From Desulfonatronum thiodismutans (GTDB taxonomy: Bacteria > Desulfobacterota > Desulfovibrionia > Desulfovibrionales > Desulfonatronaceae): a DNA stretch of 64,000 bases. Positions 10,264 through 19,699 of the stretch are shown here, one piece after another. The stretch spans positions 47,670-111,669 of the forward strand of contig NZ_JPIK01000006.1 in NCBI RefSeq assembly GCF_000717475.1. Reading direction: 5' to 3'. Positions within the stretch are counted from its first letter, which is position 1. Each line of letters begins with the position of its first letter. The position numbers and the translations under genes are program-made. A model generated the notes under the pieces. That model worked only from the letters and a program-made list of their open reading frames with translations, was not told the DNA's origin and did no database searches.

Positions 10264-10945
10264 GGAAGTCCGCCAAAATGACCGGAGGGACGCCGACCCC
10301 CTGGTCAAGGTCTGCGGCCTGCGCCGACCCGAGGACGTGAGGCTGTGCGAGGTACTGGGTGTGGACTGGACCGGCTTCATCTTCTATCCGCCAAGCCCCA
10401 GAAACGTGAGTCCGGAGCATGTCGCGGCCCTTCCCCGAGGCCGGGCCGCGCGGGTCGGGGTCTTCGTGCTTCAGTCCGCGGAAGAGGTTCGGGAGATCAT
10501 GGACCGGGCCGAGCTGGACTTGGCCCAGCTTCACGGCGGCCAGGACCGGCGTTTCTGCGAACACGTCGGGCCGGAGCGGGTGGTCAAGGTATTCTGGCCA
10601 CTTCGGTACGCTGATCTCGCGGATCTGGAGCGGGATATGGCCACGTTCGCGACCTCGTGCCGGGCCGTGCTCCTGGACGCCGGAACCGCGGTGGGAGGCC
10701 ACGGCGTCAGTCTGGATTTCGCGGCCATGGCCGGTCTGACTTTCCCCCGTCCGTGGCTCCTGGCCGGGGGCCTGGGCCCGGACAATATCCAGGAGGCCGT
10801 GCTTCGGTGCCGTCCGTGGGGCGTGGATCTGAATTCCGGGGTGGAAGAGGCTCCGGGAAGGAAGAGTCCCGTGCTGCTGCGGACTGTGCTGGAAAAAATC
10901 AAAATGGATGGCGGTTCGCTAACTGTCCACCATGAACCCCAATAA
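10256..10945 (+). CDS. trpF: Phosphoribosylanthranilate isomerase
   Basis: 229-aa TIM barrel. The catalytic Cys is in VKVCGLRRPED (about residue 19), the catalytic Asp in LLDAGTAVGGHG, and the phosphate site in LAGGLGPDN. It carries a slightly longer charged N-terminus than usual. ATG 10256 overlaps the trpC stop by eight bases. Confidence 0.93.
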   Translation: MHEEVRQNDRRDADPLVKVCGLRRPEDVRLCEVLGVDWTGFIFYPPSPRNVSPEHVAALPRGRAARVGVFVLQSAEEVREIMDRAELDLAQLHGGQDRRFCEHVGPERVVKVFWPLRYADLADLERDMATFATSCRAVLLDAGTAVGGHGVSLDFAAMAGLTFPRPWLLAGGLGPDNIQEAVLRCRPWGVDLNSGVEEAPGRKSPVLLRTVLEKIKMDGGSLTVHHEPQ

Positions 10946-10957
10946 GAGGAACATCAC

Positions 10958-12136
10958 ATGAAAAAAGGATATTTCGGCGATTTCGGCGGGCGCTTTGCCC
11001 CGGAACTGCTCATGCCCCCGCTGTTGGAACTTGAGGAGGCCATGGAGCGGATCATGGCCGGAGAGGCGTTTCAGCGCGAGTTGACCGAGCTGCTAACCCA
11101 TTTCGTGGGCCGACCCACGGCCTTGTACCACTGCGCGAACCTCTCGCGGGAGGTCGGTTTCGGCGTCTGGCTGAAACGCGAGGACCTGGCGCATACCGGG
11201 GCGCACAAGATCAACAACACCGTGGGCCAGGCCCTGCTGGCCAAGCATATGGGCAAGACCAAGCTGGTGGCCGAAACCGGGGCCGGGCAGCACGGCGTGG
11301 CCACGGCCACGGCCGCGGCCCTGCTGGGCCTGGAGTGCATCGTGTACATGGGCGCGGAGGACGTGGTCCGTCAGGCGCACAACGTCCAACGCATGGAACT
11401 GCTGGGCGCGACGGTCCGGCCCGTGGAGTCCGGCAGCCGGACCCTGAAGGACGCCATCAACGCGGCCATGCGCCACTGGATCGCCGAGCAGGCCGCCACC
11501 CACTACTGCCTGGGCTCGGCCGTGGGACCGCATCCTTTTCCTCTGCTGGTGCGCGAACTGCAGGCCGTGATCGGCCGGGAAGCCTTGGCCCAGTTCCAGG
11601 AGCGCACCGGAAAGCTGCCGGACCGGGTCGTGGCCTGTGTGGGCGGCGGGTCCAACGCCATCGGCATGTTCCATGCCTTCGTGCCCCATGAGCAAGTGGC
11701 TCTGATCGGCGTGGAAGCCGCCGGGGACGGTTCTCCGGGCTGCTGTCATTCCGCCACGCTAAGCACCGGGACTCCCGGAGTTCTGCACGGAACCATGACC
11801 AAGCTCTTGCAGACCATCGAGGGCCAGATCCTGCCTTCCCACTCCCTGGCCCCGGGTTTGGACTACCCCGGCGTGGGCCCGGAACACGCCCATCTCCAGG
11901 CCCTGGGCCGGGCCGAATACGTCTGCGTCACCGACGATCAGGCCCTGGCCGGATTCATGCGCCTGGCCCGGGCCGAAGGCATCCTCCCGGCCCTGGAAAG
12001 CTCCCATGCCCTGGCCTATGTCCTTGGCCTGTCCGGAACCCTGCCGGCCACCGTCGACGTGATCGTCTGTCTTTCGGGTCGGGGGGATAAGGACTTGGAG
12101 ATCGTGCGGCAGGCGTTGGTGAAAAGAGAGGGCTGA
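10958..12136 (+). CDS. trpB: Tryptophan synthase beta chain
   Basis: 392-aa PLP enzyme joining indole and serine. The PLP lysine lies in HTGAHKINN (about residue 84), followed by [10 protein letters not shown] and the phosphate-binding [10 protein letters not shown]. This is the TrpB1 form that works with TrpA. Start ATG 10958 follows AGAGGAA. The 114 bases between trpB and trpA are unusual for this tightly packed operon and hold degenerate short GAGGGCTGA-like units, but no gene or terminator. Confidence 0.96.
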   Translation: MKKGYFGDFGGRFAPELLMPPLLELEEAMERIMAGEAFQRELTELLTHFVGRPTALYHCANLSREVGFGVWLKREDLAHTGAHKINNTVGQALLAKHMGKTKLVAETGAGQHGVATATAAALLGLECIVYMGAEDVVRQAHNVQRMELLGATVRPVESGSRTLKDAINAAMRHWIAEQAATHYCLGSAVGPHPFPLLVRELQAVIGREALAQFQERTGKLPDRVVACVGGGSNAIGMFHAFVPHEQVALIGVEAAGDGSPGCCHSATLSTGTPGVLHGTMTKLLQTIEGQILPSHSLAPGLDYPGVGPEHAHLQALGRAEYVCVTDDQALAGFMRLARAEGILPALESSHALAYVLGLSGTLPATVDVIVCLSGRGDKDLEIVRQALVKREG

Positions 12137-12250
12137 GGGCTGAGACCTGATGGTTGAAGGTTGAAGCCGGGGTGAATGTCCATGTCAACAGTATACTTCG
12201 ACCTCTGACTTCTGAATTCTCACTTTTACTAAACTATTCGGAGAACCCTA

Positions 12251-13027
12251 ATGTCCACAAGTCATTTGACCGATAAGATTAATCAAGCCATGGCCCAGGG
12301 GCGCAAGGCCGTTATGCCCTACCTGCCCGCAGGATATCCGACCAAGGATGCTTTTTGGAAGCACATCGAGGATCTGGACGCCGCGGGCGCGGACATCATC
12401 GAGGTCGGCGTGCCTTTTTCCGATCCCGTGGCCGACGGACCGGTGGTGGAGCAGGCGGCGTTGTGTTGTTTGGAACAAGGCGTAACCTTGGGATGGATTC
12501 TGGAAGAGCTGACCCAGAGGCGCTCGGCCATCCAGGCTGGGATCGTGTTGATGGGCTATATGAACCCTTTTCTGCAGTACGGTATTCCCAAGCTGGCCCT
12601 GGACGCGGCCCAGGCCGGAGTGAACGGGCTGATCATCGCCGATCTGCCCCTGGAAGAGAGCGACGAGATTCGAAATGTCCTTCAGGAGCAGGGCATCGCC
12701 CTGATCCCGCTGGTCGGCCTGAACAGCTCCATGGAGCGGCTCCGGATGCATGCAGATAAAGCCGCGGGCTTCGTCTATTTTGTCTCGGTCATGGGTACCA
12801 CGGGAGTCCGGGATGCGTTGCCGGAAGAACTCCGGAACGCCCTGATCCAGGCCAGGCAATCTTTTTCCATACCCCTGGCCCTGGGCTTTGGTCTGCATTC
12901 CCCGGCCCAACTCCAAGGCGTGGAAACCGTGGTGGACGGGGTGGTCATGGGAAGTGCTTTGATCCGACACCTGGATGCGACCGGAAAGGTTGGTGATTTT
13001 CTGGTCCCCTGGATGATAGCTCGGTAA
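12251..13027 (+). CDS. trpA: Tryptophan synthase alpha chain
   Basis: 258 aa, normal length. The catalytic Glu is in DIIEVGVPFSDP and the catalytic Asp in DPVADGPV (about residue 60). It releases indole for TrpB. Last gene of the operon: a different gene family follows after 125 bases. I see no clear intrinsic terminator after it. Confidence 0.95.
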   Translation: MSTSHLTDKINQAMAQGRKAVMPYLPAGYPTKDAFWKHIEDLDAAGADIIEVGVPFSDPVADGPVVEQAALCCLEQGVTLGWILEELTQRRSAIQAGIVLMGYMNPFLQYGIPKLALDAAQAGVNGLIIADLPLEESDEIRNVLQEQGIALIPLVGLNSSMERLRMHADKAAGFVYFVSVMGTTGVRDALPEELRNALIQARQSFSIPLALGFGLHSPAQLQGVETVVDGVVMGSALIRHLDATGKVGDFLVPWMIAR

Positions 13028-13152
13028 TTTCTATATACGTTGCTTTTTTCACAAGCCTTGACTAGAAAGCGGAGCAAGAAAGTCTTGTATATTCTAATGC
13101 TTTTCATTTTTGTGATACTTTTTTGTATGTTGGACCTAAACTGGAGGCGATG

Positions 13153-13629
13153 ATGAAAAAGGTAACGTTCGGGACCATCTTGATCCTATGGTTCGCCCTG
13201 GCGTTTCTTCTGCCGCTGGTGATTGGCGCGCAGGGGCCGACGGGCGCAAACTTCGTAGGATCCAAGGAGTGCTCGTACTGTCATCCGGATGAGTATGAAC
13301 GGTTTACGGCACACGCCAACAAAGCCAAATCCGACCACAGTGTCCGGCTGATGGCGCCCAAGCTGACACCGGAGGAGCTTCGTGAATGTTACGAGTGTCA
13401 TACTACCGGGTATGGCCAGCCGGGAGGATTTCGAAGCTTCGAGGAAACCCCGGAGATGGCCCATGTGGGGTGTGAAAGCTGTCACGGTCCGGGCTCCGTG
13501 CATGCCAGGACAGGCCATCGGGACGACATCGTCGGCAATCTGACTCTCGACGTCTGCCGTCCGTGCCATGAAGACGAGCGGGTCCAGGTAATCAACTACA
13601 AGCCGCTGATTTACAGCGGGGCGCATTGA
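13153..13629 (+). CDS. Periplasmic tetrahaem cytochrome c (c554-like)
   Basis: 158-aa protein with an N-terminal signal peptide (Lys-Lys then a long hydrophobic stretch to about residue 25) and four CXXCH haem sites: CSYCH, CYECH, CESCH and CRPCH. The spacing and the HTTGYG and [10 protein letters not shown] segments resemble cytochrome c554-type proteins. It should be exported and carry four c-haems. Start ATG 13153 is preferred over 13150 and 13123 for its spacing from GGAGG. Only 17 bases separate it from a chemoreceptor that also has a haem site, so the pair may be a redox-sensing unit. Physiological partner unknown. Confidence 0.85.
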   Translation: MKKVTFGTILILWFALAFLLPLVIGAQGPTGANFVGSKECSYCHPDEYERFTAHANKAKSDHSVRLMAPKLTPEELRECYECHTTGYGQPGGFRSFEETPEMAHVGCESCHGPGSVHARTGHRDDIVGNLTLDVCRPCHEDERVQVINYKPLIYSGAH

Positions 13630-13646
13630 CCGCAAGGGAGACGATC

Positions 13647-15659
13647 ATGAATATATTGCGTAACTCCCTGGGAGCAAAGATTCTCATTCTGGTCACCATC
13701 TTGACGGCATCGGTTTTCGTGGTGTTGTTGCTTGTCAATTCGTACTGGCAACGCACCGACACCATGTATCAGATCGATGCCATGGGCTCACGGGTGTCGG
13801 ATCTGCTACAAATGGCCATCGAGGAGCCGATGATCATCGGCGACGACGAGGGAACTCGGGACCAGTTCACCAAGGTCGAGAACCTGTACGCTGATATTGA
13901 TGTCTTCTTGACTGATTTCCGAGGCAACATCACCTACGCGACACAACCCGCCGCCGTTCGCAAGGACATGACGTCCGTTCATGGTCAGGAGGTCATTCGA
14001 GAAGTCCTGCGCGAGGGGCTGAGCAAGGTGACGGATCGGGCCGTACTTTTGGATACCGCGGAGGGGCCGTATTATGTTCGCCTCCGTTCAATCCCTAATG
14101 AACCTGGCTGTTATCATTGCCATGGCCGATCCCAACCCATTTTGGGCGCCATGCTGGTTTTTCAGGACGTGGGCGTGGAAATGGCGACGCTCAGAGACCA
14201 TCAAGTCAAAGGAGCGGCGCTTTCCCTTGGCGGGTTCGCCATTTTGTTGGCCAGTTTGCTGATTTTCATGCGCAGAGCCGTTGTCGGAAAAATCGCGACG
14301 CTGAGCGACGCTAGCCAGAAGATCAGTCAGGGCGACTACTCCGTCACCTTTGACATCACCGGTTCCGATGAACTGGGCCGCCTGGCCCGCAACCTGGGGA
14401 CAATGGTCAAAAGTATCCAGGACCAACTGGAATACAACAAAGAGGTTCTGGAGGGCATTGCCGTCCCCCTCTACGTGACGGACCATGATGAACAGGTCAC
14501 TTTTATCAACGACCAGGCTGTTGAGTTGCTCGGCAAATCCAGAGAAAGCATCCTCGGGCGCGCGACATGTGAGATGATGGGGGTGGCCCCGGGCTCCTGC
14601 GCCGCCTCCCAGGTCATTCGCGAAGGCACGATTGTCAAAGGAAAACGGGAATACGCCCACCCTGATGGACACAATGTGCCGATATACCGTGAGGTTTCAC
14701 CGCTCAAAAACGCACAGGGTCAGGTGATAGGTGCCATTGGGGTGATTATCGATCTGACTCAGGAGGAAGAAGCCAAGGCCCGGATTCAGAAGCAGCAGGA
14801 TAATCTGCTTGTCGTTGCCCGCGATGTAACCGAGGTGTCAAACTCTCTGCGGAGCATGGCCCAAAGGCTCTCGGACCAGATGATCACGGTCAGCGACCGC
14901 ATCGGGATGACCGAGTCACAGACCACCCAGGCGGCCACGGCCATGAATCAGATGACGGCCACGGTCATTGAGGTCGCCCGCAGTTCGGCCCAAACCGCCG
15001 AAGCCGCGGCCCAGGCAACGCAGAGCGCCAAGGAGGGTGGTCAGGGCGTCCGGGAGACGGTGGACGACGTAAAGCGCGTGGCTCAGGATACGGACGCCTT
15101 GGCCCGCTCCCTGAACGATCTGGCGCAGCGGGCCGAGGATATCGGACAGGTCTTGAATGTGATCAATGATATCGCCGATCAGACCAATCTCTTGGCCCTG
15201 AACGCGGCCATTGAGGCGGCCCGGGCCGGAGACGCCGGACGCGGTTTCGCCGTTGTCGCCGACGAGGTTCGTAAGCTCGCAGAGCGTACGGTACAAGCCA
15301 CCAAGCAGGTGGAAGAAGTGATCACCACGATCCAGACCAGCACCCGAAGTGCCGTGGAGAAAATGGAGCAAACCCGGTCCGTGGTCGAAAACACGGCCGA
15401 CAAGGCCCTGGTCGCCGGGGAAGCTCTGCAAACAATCGTTGAGCGCTCCGAATCCATGGCGGACATGATCCGGACCATCGCAACAGCCGCTGAGCAGCAA
15501 TCCGTGACCAGCGACGAAATCAATGAAAGCATCGGCCAAGTCAGCCAATTGTCCATGGCCAACAGTCAGGATATTCAGGAAGCGGACCGTGGTATTCAGG
15601 AAATCTCGCAAATGTCGGAGCGTCTGACCGAACTGGTCAAGAAGTTCCAGACTAATTGA
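13647..15659 (+). CDS. Methyl-accepting chemotaxis protein with a c-type haem site (DcrA-like)
   Basis: 670 aa. Order: transmembrane helix (~12-32), periplasmic sensor domain (~33-190), second helix (~192-212), HAMP, a PAS domain (~265-375), then a long MCP signalling coiled coil with the hairpin [25 protein letters not shown]. The periplasmic domain carries CYHCH at residues 155-159, a haem c attachment motif, as in the redox/oxygen chemoreceptor DcrA described from Desulfovibrio vulgaris. It therefore probably steers swimming by redox state or oxygen. No CheR-binding pentapeptide is visible at the C-terminus. Start ATG 13647 follows AAGGGAG. Confidence 0.88.
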   Translation: MNILRNSLGAKILILVTILTASVFVVLLLVNSYWQRTDTMYQIDAMGSRVSDLLQMAIEEPMIIGDDEGTRDQFTKVENLYADIDVFLTDFRGNITYATQPAAVRKDMTSVHGQEVIREVLREGLSKVTDRAVLLDTAEGPYYVRLRSIPNEPGCYHCHGRSQPILGAMLVFQDVGVEMATLRDHQVKGAALSLGGFAILLASLLIFMRRAVVGKIATLSDASQKISQGDYSVTFDITGSDELGRLARNLGTMVKSIQDQLEYNKEVLEGIAVPLYVTDHDEQVTFINDQAVELLGKSRESILGRATCEMMGVAPGSCAASQVIREGTIVKGKREYAHPDGHNVPIYREVSPLKNAQGQVIGAIGVIIDLTQEEEAKARIQKQQDNLLVVARDVTEVSNSLRSMAQRLSDQMITVSDRIGMTESQTTQAATAMNQMTATVIEVARSSAQTAEAAAQATQSAKEGGQGVRETVDDVKRVAQDTDALARSLNDLAQRAEDIGQVLNVINDIADQTNLLALNAAIEAARAGDAGRGFAVVADEVRKLAERTVQATKQVEEVITTIQTSTRSAVEKMEQTRSVVENTADKALVAGEALQTIVERSESMADMIRTIATAAEQQSVTSDEINESIGQVSQLSMANSQDIQEADRGIQEISQMSERLTELVKKFQTN

Positions 15660-15700
15660 TCGGGCACGGGTATCTCAACGTAGTTTCGACGCGAATGAAA

Positions 15701-15748
15701 ACAGGGGGGCGGTCCGGGCATTGCCGGGGCCGCCCCCTGTGTTTTTTT
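15701..15748 (+). terminator. Intrinsic terminator after the chemoreceptor gene
   Basis: ACAGGGGG-G-CGG pairs with CCGCCCCCTGT with one bulged G, followed by seven Ts (15742-15748). Confidence 0.85.
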
Positions 15749-15848
15749 CACGGGGCTCCGTTTGGTCCGCTTGAATTCTTTTCGATTACGACAACGAGCA
15801 CCACTTCGCTGAGCACGAGAGGTTCAGTTCCCTGTTTTCTCGAGGGGC

Positions 15849-15890
15849 TTGACAAGCGGCCCGAGAGTTAATAGGAATAGTTCTCGTTCA
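15849..15890 (+). promoter_or_regulatory. Promoter and possible Fur/PerR operator
   Basis: TTGACA at 15849-15854 is followed 17 bases later by TAGGAA (15872-15877). Across the -10 lies an imperfect palindrome with GAGA (15863-15866) and TCTC (15881-15885) arms around an AT-rich core, a place and size that fit autoregulation by the Fur-family protein encoded next. The operator call is tentative. Confidence 0.45.
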
Positions 15891-15911
15891 CGCAACAGAA
15901 GGACGCTGATC

Positions 15912-16325
15912 ATGCCGAAACCCAATCTTCGTTTAACGCCACAGCGAAAAATCATCCTTGAAGAGCTACGAGGGACCCGGACGCACCCCACTGCCGACGA
16001 GGTTTACGACTTGGTGCGCAAGCGGCTTTCCCACGTCAGCCTTGGGACCATCTACCGCAACTTGGAGTTTTTGCATTCCCAGGGACTCATCCGCAAGCTG
16101 GACAAGATCGGTCCACAAATGCGGTTCGATGCGTTCGTGGACCCGCATCTGCATGTCTGCTGCGTTGAGTGCGGAAAGGTTGGGGATTTACCTCCGGACG
16201 CCGCTTCGGTGGTCATGCGCCGGGACCCCGCCCTTGAAGCCGAGAGTGAATTTCGGATCACCGGGCACTGGCTCGAACTGTACGGCATCTGCGCGGATTG
16301 CGTGACGGCGCGTGAAGAAGGTTGA
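15912..16325 (+). CDS. perR: Fur-family regulator, PerR-like
   Basis: 137 aa: winged helix (about 1-80) with VSLGTIYRNLEFL as the recognition region, then the metal-binding dimer domain with HLHVCCVECGKVGD and a C-terminal CADC, giving the two cysteine pairs of the structural zinc site. Being the first gene before rubrerythrin, desulfoferrodoxin, rubredoxins and a flavodiiron oxidase, it is most likely the peroxide-sensing PerR rather than the iron regulator Fur; sequence alone does not prove this. Start ATG 15912 follows AAGGA. Confidence 0.8.
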   Translation: MPKPNLRLTPQRKIILEELRGTRTHPTADEVYDLVRKRLSHVSLGTIYRNLEFLHSQGLIRKLDKIGPQMRFDAFVDPHLHVCCVECGKVGDLPPDAASVVMRRDPALEAESEFRITGHWLELYGICADCVTAREEG

Positions 16326-16397
16326 CGAAGCGTTCTCTCGATGCGCGACATGTTTTGAAAACCACGAAACCCTACGAAACCTATGGAGGACACCATC

Positions 16398-16973
16398 ATG
16401 AGCGGACTGAAAGGAACCCAAACCGAAAAGAACCTGCTGATCGCCTTTGCCGGGGAGTCCCAGGCACGCAACAAGTACACCTACTTCTCCAAGCAGGCCA
16501 AGAAGGAAGGGTACGAGCAGATTTCCTTTATTTTCGAGGAAACGGCCAACCAGGAAAAGGAACATGCCAAGCGTCTGTTCAAGTTCATGGAAGGCGGCGA
16601 GGTGGAAATCACGGCCTCCTTTCCGGCCGGGGTGATCGGCAACACTTATGACAACCTGATCGCCGCGGCCGAAGGCGAGCACCATGAGCAGACCGAGATG
16701 TATCCGAGCTTCGCCAAGGTTGCCAAAGAGGAAGGATTCCCCGCAATCGCCGCGGCCATGGAAGCCATTGCCGTAGCTGAGCGGCAGCACGAAAAGCAGT
16801 ACCGCGAGTTGGCCGCGAACATTCAGTCCGGCAAGGTCTTCCTGAAAGACGTTTCAGTGACGTGGCGGTGTCGCAATTGCGGTTATGTCGGCAATGGGTC
16901 AAAGGCCCCCCATAGTTGTCCGGCCTGCGACCATCCCCAGGCTCATTTCGAAGTTCTCAAAGAGAACTGGTAG
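16398..16973 (+). CDS. rbr: Rubrerythrin
   Basis: 191 aa: N-terminal ferritin-like diiron domain (AFAGESQARNKYTYF, FEETANQEKEHAK, EGEHHEQTEMYP, AVAERQHEKQYREL supply the Glu/His ligands) and C-terminal rubredoxin domain with CRNCGYV and CPACDHPQ. It reduces hydrogen peroxide with electrons from rubredoxin. ATG 16398 is taken because GGAGG at 16385-16389 precedes it; ATG 16383 would put the ribosome site inside the gene. Confidence 0.95.
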   Translation: MSGLKGTQTEKNLLIAFAGESQARNKYTYFSKQAKKEGYEQISFIFEETANQEKEHAKRLFKFMEGGEVEITASFPAGVIGNTYDNLIAAAEGEHHEQTEMYPSFAKVAKEEGFPAIAAAMEAIAVAERQHEKQYRELAANIQSGKVFLKDVSVTWRCRNCGYVGNGSKAPHSCPACDHPQAHFEVLKENW

Positions 16974-16983
16974 GGTTAACCGT

Positions 16984-17024
16984 GCCCGGCCGGAAGTGTC
17001 TTTCGAGATTTTTTTCGGCCGGGC
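16984..17024. repeat. Inverted repeat between rbr and dfx
   Basis: GCCCGGCCG (16984-16992) and CGGCCGGGC (17016-17024) form a perfect nine-base-pair stem. The 23-base loop holds the T-run, so it is not a standard terminator. It may set the relative amounts of rbr and dfx message. Confidence 0.5.
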
Positions 17025-17116
17025 GAAAACCCCCGGAAAGGGTTTGACGGGCGGACGGTATCCGAATAGGCTTCACCTTATCCTTATACCCCATGAACCA
17101 GACAAGGAGCGTAGGA

Positions 17117-17491
17117 ATGGCCCAACAACATGAAGTGTACAAGTGTGATCTGTGCGGCAATATCATTGACGTGCTGCATGGCGGTGGCGGAGAACTGGTC
17201 TGTTGCGGCGAACCCATGAAGTTGATGACCGAGAACACCGTGGACGCCGCCAAGGAAAAACATGTGCCCGTGGTGGAGAAAACGGCCAACGGCTACAAGG
17301 TGACCGTAGGGAGCACTCTCCACCCCATGGAAGCCAAGCACTACATCGAATGGATTGAGATCATCGCGGACGGCAAGTCCTACAAGCAGTTCCTGCAACC
17401 CGGCCAAGAGCCCGTTGCTGAATTCTGTATCCAGGCCGAACAGGTCACGGCTCGTGAATACTGCAATCTGCACGGCCTTTGGAAGGCCTAG
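17117..17491 (+). CDS. dfx: Desulfoferrodoxin (2Fe superoxide reductase)
   Basis: 124 aa. N-terminal desulforedoxin-like iron site (CDLCGN and the adjacent pair LVCCGEPMK), then the catalytic centre II with [21 protein letters not shown] and the C-terminal CNLHGLW, giving the four-His one-Cys iron site. It reduces superoxide to peroxide, which the neighbouring rubrerythrin removes. Start ATG 17117 follows AAGGAG; an upstream in-frame ATG at 17093 lacks a ribosome site. Confidence 0.96.
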   Translation: MAQQHEVYKCDLCGNIIDVLHGGGGELVCCGEPMKLMTENTVDAAKEKHVPVVEKTANGYKVTVGSTLHPMEAKHYIEWIEIIADGKSYKQFLQPGQEPVAEFCIQAEQVTAREYCNLHGLWKA

Positions 17492-17568
17492 CGGGGCGGC
17501 TTGTTTTTCGAACCGGCATCTCGTTTGACGACTAACCCGCCCTACGGCGGGGAATACAGGGAGAAAGC

Positions 17569-17778
17569 ATGGCCAGCCCGGAAGAAATGTATCAATGCCA
17601 GGTCACGAACTGCGGATGTATCTACAACCCCGACCGGGGCGACAAGCGGGGAAAGATTCCCGCTGGAACGGCATTTCAAGACCTTCCTGAAACCTGGAAA
17701 TGTCCGGTCTGCGGAGCTGGCCCAAAATCGTTTCGGCCCTTGGCCGGACCCGGTTCGGCCGCGGAAGAAGCACCATAA
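17569..17778 (+). CDS. rdl: Rubredoxin-like protein with CX4C spacing (Rdl type)
   Basis: 69 aa. The first metal half-site is CQVTNC, with four residues between the cysteines instead of two; the second is normal, CPVCGAG. Desulfovibrio rubredoxin-like Rdl and the rubredoxin-2 type carry the same widened loop, and Rdl lies beside rbo and rub in D. vulgaris, as here. It should be an electron carrier in the superoxide/peroxide/oxygen reduction pathway. The C-terminus runs about ten residues past the fold. Confidence 0.88.
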   Translation: MASPEEMYQCQVTNCGCIYNPDRGDKRGKIPAGTAFQDLPETWKCPVCGAGPKSFRPLAGPGSAAEEAP

Positions 17779-17819
17779 TATAGGACGGCGGTAACCTCTA
17801 GCTTAACAAGGAGTCGCTT

Positions 17820-17978
17820 ATGCGATATGTATGCAGTATCTGCGGTTACGTTTACGACCCGGCGGACGGCGATCCGGACAGCGGCGTCGCGGCGGGTACC
17901 AGCTTCGATGATATTCCGGCTGACTGGGCCTGCCCGGTCTGTGGAGCGTCCAAGGATAATTTCGAGCCGGAAGGGTAA
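17820..17978 (+). CDS. rub: Rubredoxin
   Basis: Complete 52-aa rubredoxin: [10 protein letters not shown] and [11 protein letters not shown] supply the four iron ligands. It gives electrons to superoxide reductase, rubrerythrin and the flavodiiron oxidase encoded next. AAGGAG at 17808-17813 precedes ATG 17820. Easily missed because of its size. Confidence 0.95.
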   Translation: MRYVCSICGYVYDPADGDPDSGVAAGTSFDDIPADWACPVCGASKDNFEPEG

Positions 17979-17997
17979 ACCGGATCATCACCTCATC

Positions 17998-18031
17998 AAG
18001 CCCTCTCCCAGAGTCCGGGAGAGGGCTTTTT
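17998..18031 (+). terminator. Terminator between rubredoxin and roo
   Basis: AAGCCCTCTCCC and GGGAGAGGGCTT form a near-perfect stem closed by a short loop and followed by Ts. It ends 15 bases before the roo start, so roo may have its own promoter or be expressed by read-through. Confidence 0.8.
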
Positions 18032-18046
18032 CATTGGAGAACATGA

Positions 18047-19249
18047 ATGCTGCCAGTCGAAATCAAAAAGGATATTTTCTGGGTCGGTTCCGTGGATTGG
18101 AACCTCAGGGACTTTCACGGCTACTCCCTTGCCCGGCGAGGCACCACCTACAACGCCTACCTGGTCAAGGACGAAAAAATCGCCCTTTTCGACTTGGTTC
18201 CCGCGAATCATGTGGACGAGTTGCTCCGTTGCCTCAAGGCCACCATTGATCCGGAACAAATCGACTACCTGATCGTCAACCATGTGGAGCCGGACCATTC
18301 CGGGGCACTGCCCAAGATCATGGACATCGTCAAACCGGAAAAAGTGTTCTGCTCGCCCATCGCCAAGCAGGCTCTGATCAGCCACTACCACCGCGAGGAC
18401 TGGCCTTACGAGGTCGTAGCCACTGGGGACAACATCAGCCTGGGCAAACGAACGGTCACCTTTCTGGAAACCAAGATGCTGCACTGGCCGGACAGCATGT
18501 TTTCGTTCCTGCCGGAGGACAAGCTGCTCATTTCCAGCGACGCCTTCGGCCAGAATCTGGCTTCCAGCGAACGGTTCGACGACCAAGTTGATCAAAGCCT
18601 CCTGTTCGATTTGGCCGCCAGTTACTACGCGAACATCATCCTGCCCTTCTCCCCGCTGGTCCAAAAGCTGTTGGCCAAGGTCGGGGAAGTGGGCTGGGAC
18701 ATCGACATGATCGCCCCGGACCACGGACTGATCTGGCGAACCCACATCCCGGAAATCCTGGCCAAGTACGGAGAGTGGAGCACCCAAAAACCCCAGCGCA
18801 AGGCCGTGGTCTTTTACGATACCATGTGGAAGAGCACCGAGCGGATGGCCAGGGCCATTGCCGACGGAATCATCGCCGAGGGTGTCAGCGTGCAGCTGTT
18901 TTCCTTGAAAACAGCTCATCACAGCGACGTCATGCCGTTCATCATGGAGGCCCAAGCCGTTGTTGCCGGTTCTCCAACCCACAACAACGGGATGCTCCCG
19001 TTGCTCGCGGATATGCTGACCTACATGAAAGGGCTCAAGCCGCAAGGCAAAATTGGTGCGGCCTTCGGCTCCTACGGCTGGAGCGGCGAGGCGGCCAAGC
19101 AGATTTCCGAGTTCCTGCAATCCGCCAAGGTGGAGATTGTCGCCGAACCGCTGCGTGTCAAAAACGTCCCCACTGACCAGGATCTGGCCGCCTGCCAGGA
19201 GTTTGGCAGTAAGATCGGACGAGAAGTGATCGCTCGCGTTCCTGAGTAG
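18047..19249 (+). CDS. roo: Rubredoxin:oxygen oxidoreductase (flavodiiron protein)
   Basis: 400 aa. N-terminal metallo-beta-lactamase-like domain with the diiron ligands in HVEPDHSG (about residues 79-86), SSDAFG and APDHGLIW; C-terminal flavodoxin domain (from about residue 255) with the FMN loops YDTMWKSTERMA and GSPTHNNGML. It reduces oxygen (possibly NO) to water using rubredoxin. Start ATG 18047 follows GGAGA with six-base spacing; an out-of-frame ATG lies four bases earlier. Confidence 0.95.
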   Translation: MLPVEIKKDIFWVGSVDWNLRDFHGYSLARRGTTYNAYLVKDEKIALFDLVPANHVDELLRCLKATIDPEQIDYLIVNHVEPDHSGALPKIMDIVKPEKVFCSPIAKQALISHYHREDWPYEVVATGDNISLGKRTVTFLETKMLHWPDSMFSFLPEDKLLISSDAFGQNLASSERFDDQVDQSLLFDLAASYYANIILPFSPLVQKLLAKVGEVGWDIDMIAPDHGLIWRTHIPEILAKYGEWSTQKPQRKAVVFYDTMWKSTERMARAIADGIIAEGVSVQLFSLKTAHHSDVMPFIMEAQAVVAGSPTHNNGMLPLLADMLTYMKGLKPQGKIGAAFGSYGWSGEAAKQISEFLQSAKVEIVAEPLRVKNVPTDQDLAACQEFGSKIGREVIARVPE

Positions 19250-19320
19250 ATTTCTCACGGATCATACGACCAACCTTCGCCGCTCCGTTCATTCCGGACG
19301 GAGCCGGATCGAACGAAAGC

Positions 19321-19346
19321 AAAGGGCGCTCATGAGAGCGCCCTTT
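19321..19346 (+). terminator. Terminator after roo
   Basis: AAAGGGCGCTC-ATGA-GAGCGCCCTTT, a perfect hairpin with a four-base loop and a short T-run. The rest of the 450-base gap 19250-19699 holds no gene that I can support; TTGACA at 19485-19490 with TAGGTA 17 bases later is a weak promoter candidate for the hydrogenase operon. Confidence 0.75.
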
Positions 19347-19699
19347 CTCATTGGTGCGCTCCAAGAGTATGAACGTTGCCTTTTTCACGGGAATGAATCC
19401 CGACAGACTTGGGGTACTATCCCTTGCCAAACAGTTGCCTTTTCGTAAGATAAAACAAAAAAGCGTGCTCCCAGCCCCTTTTGGTTGACATGCTCCTGTC
19501 GCGGGGCTAGGTAATTCACCATACTTTGGAAAAGCATTGCGTTGAAATGTTCTTTTTTTCACAGGCTCTGGAGTCGTAAGATGACGATTCCGTCCGGCTC
19601 TGAGAAACGACATTTTTTCAATGTCTGAAAACCTTTACCTTAAATGCTTTTCACCAAAGGCGATTTCTTCCTGTTTAACCGTTTAAACGGAGGTGGGTT

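Noticed and set aside
12137..12250. Attenuator or insertion remnant between trpB and trpA
   Set aside because: Only degenerate GAGGGCTGA and GGTTGAAG units; no stem with T-run and no leader-like frame.
13028..13122. Terminator after trpA
   Set aside because: The ACAAG...CTTGT pairing needs a bulge and is not followed by a T-run.
19520..19545. Sigma-54 promoter before hynB (TTTGGAAAAGCATTGCG)
   Set aside because: GG and GC elements are nine, not ten, bases apart, which these promoters rarely tolerate.
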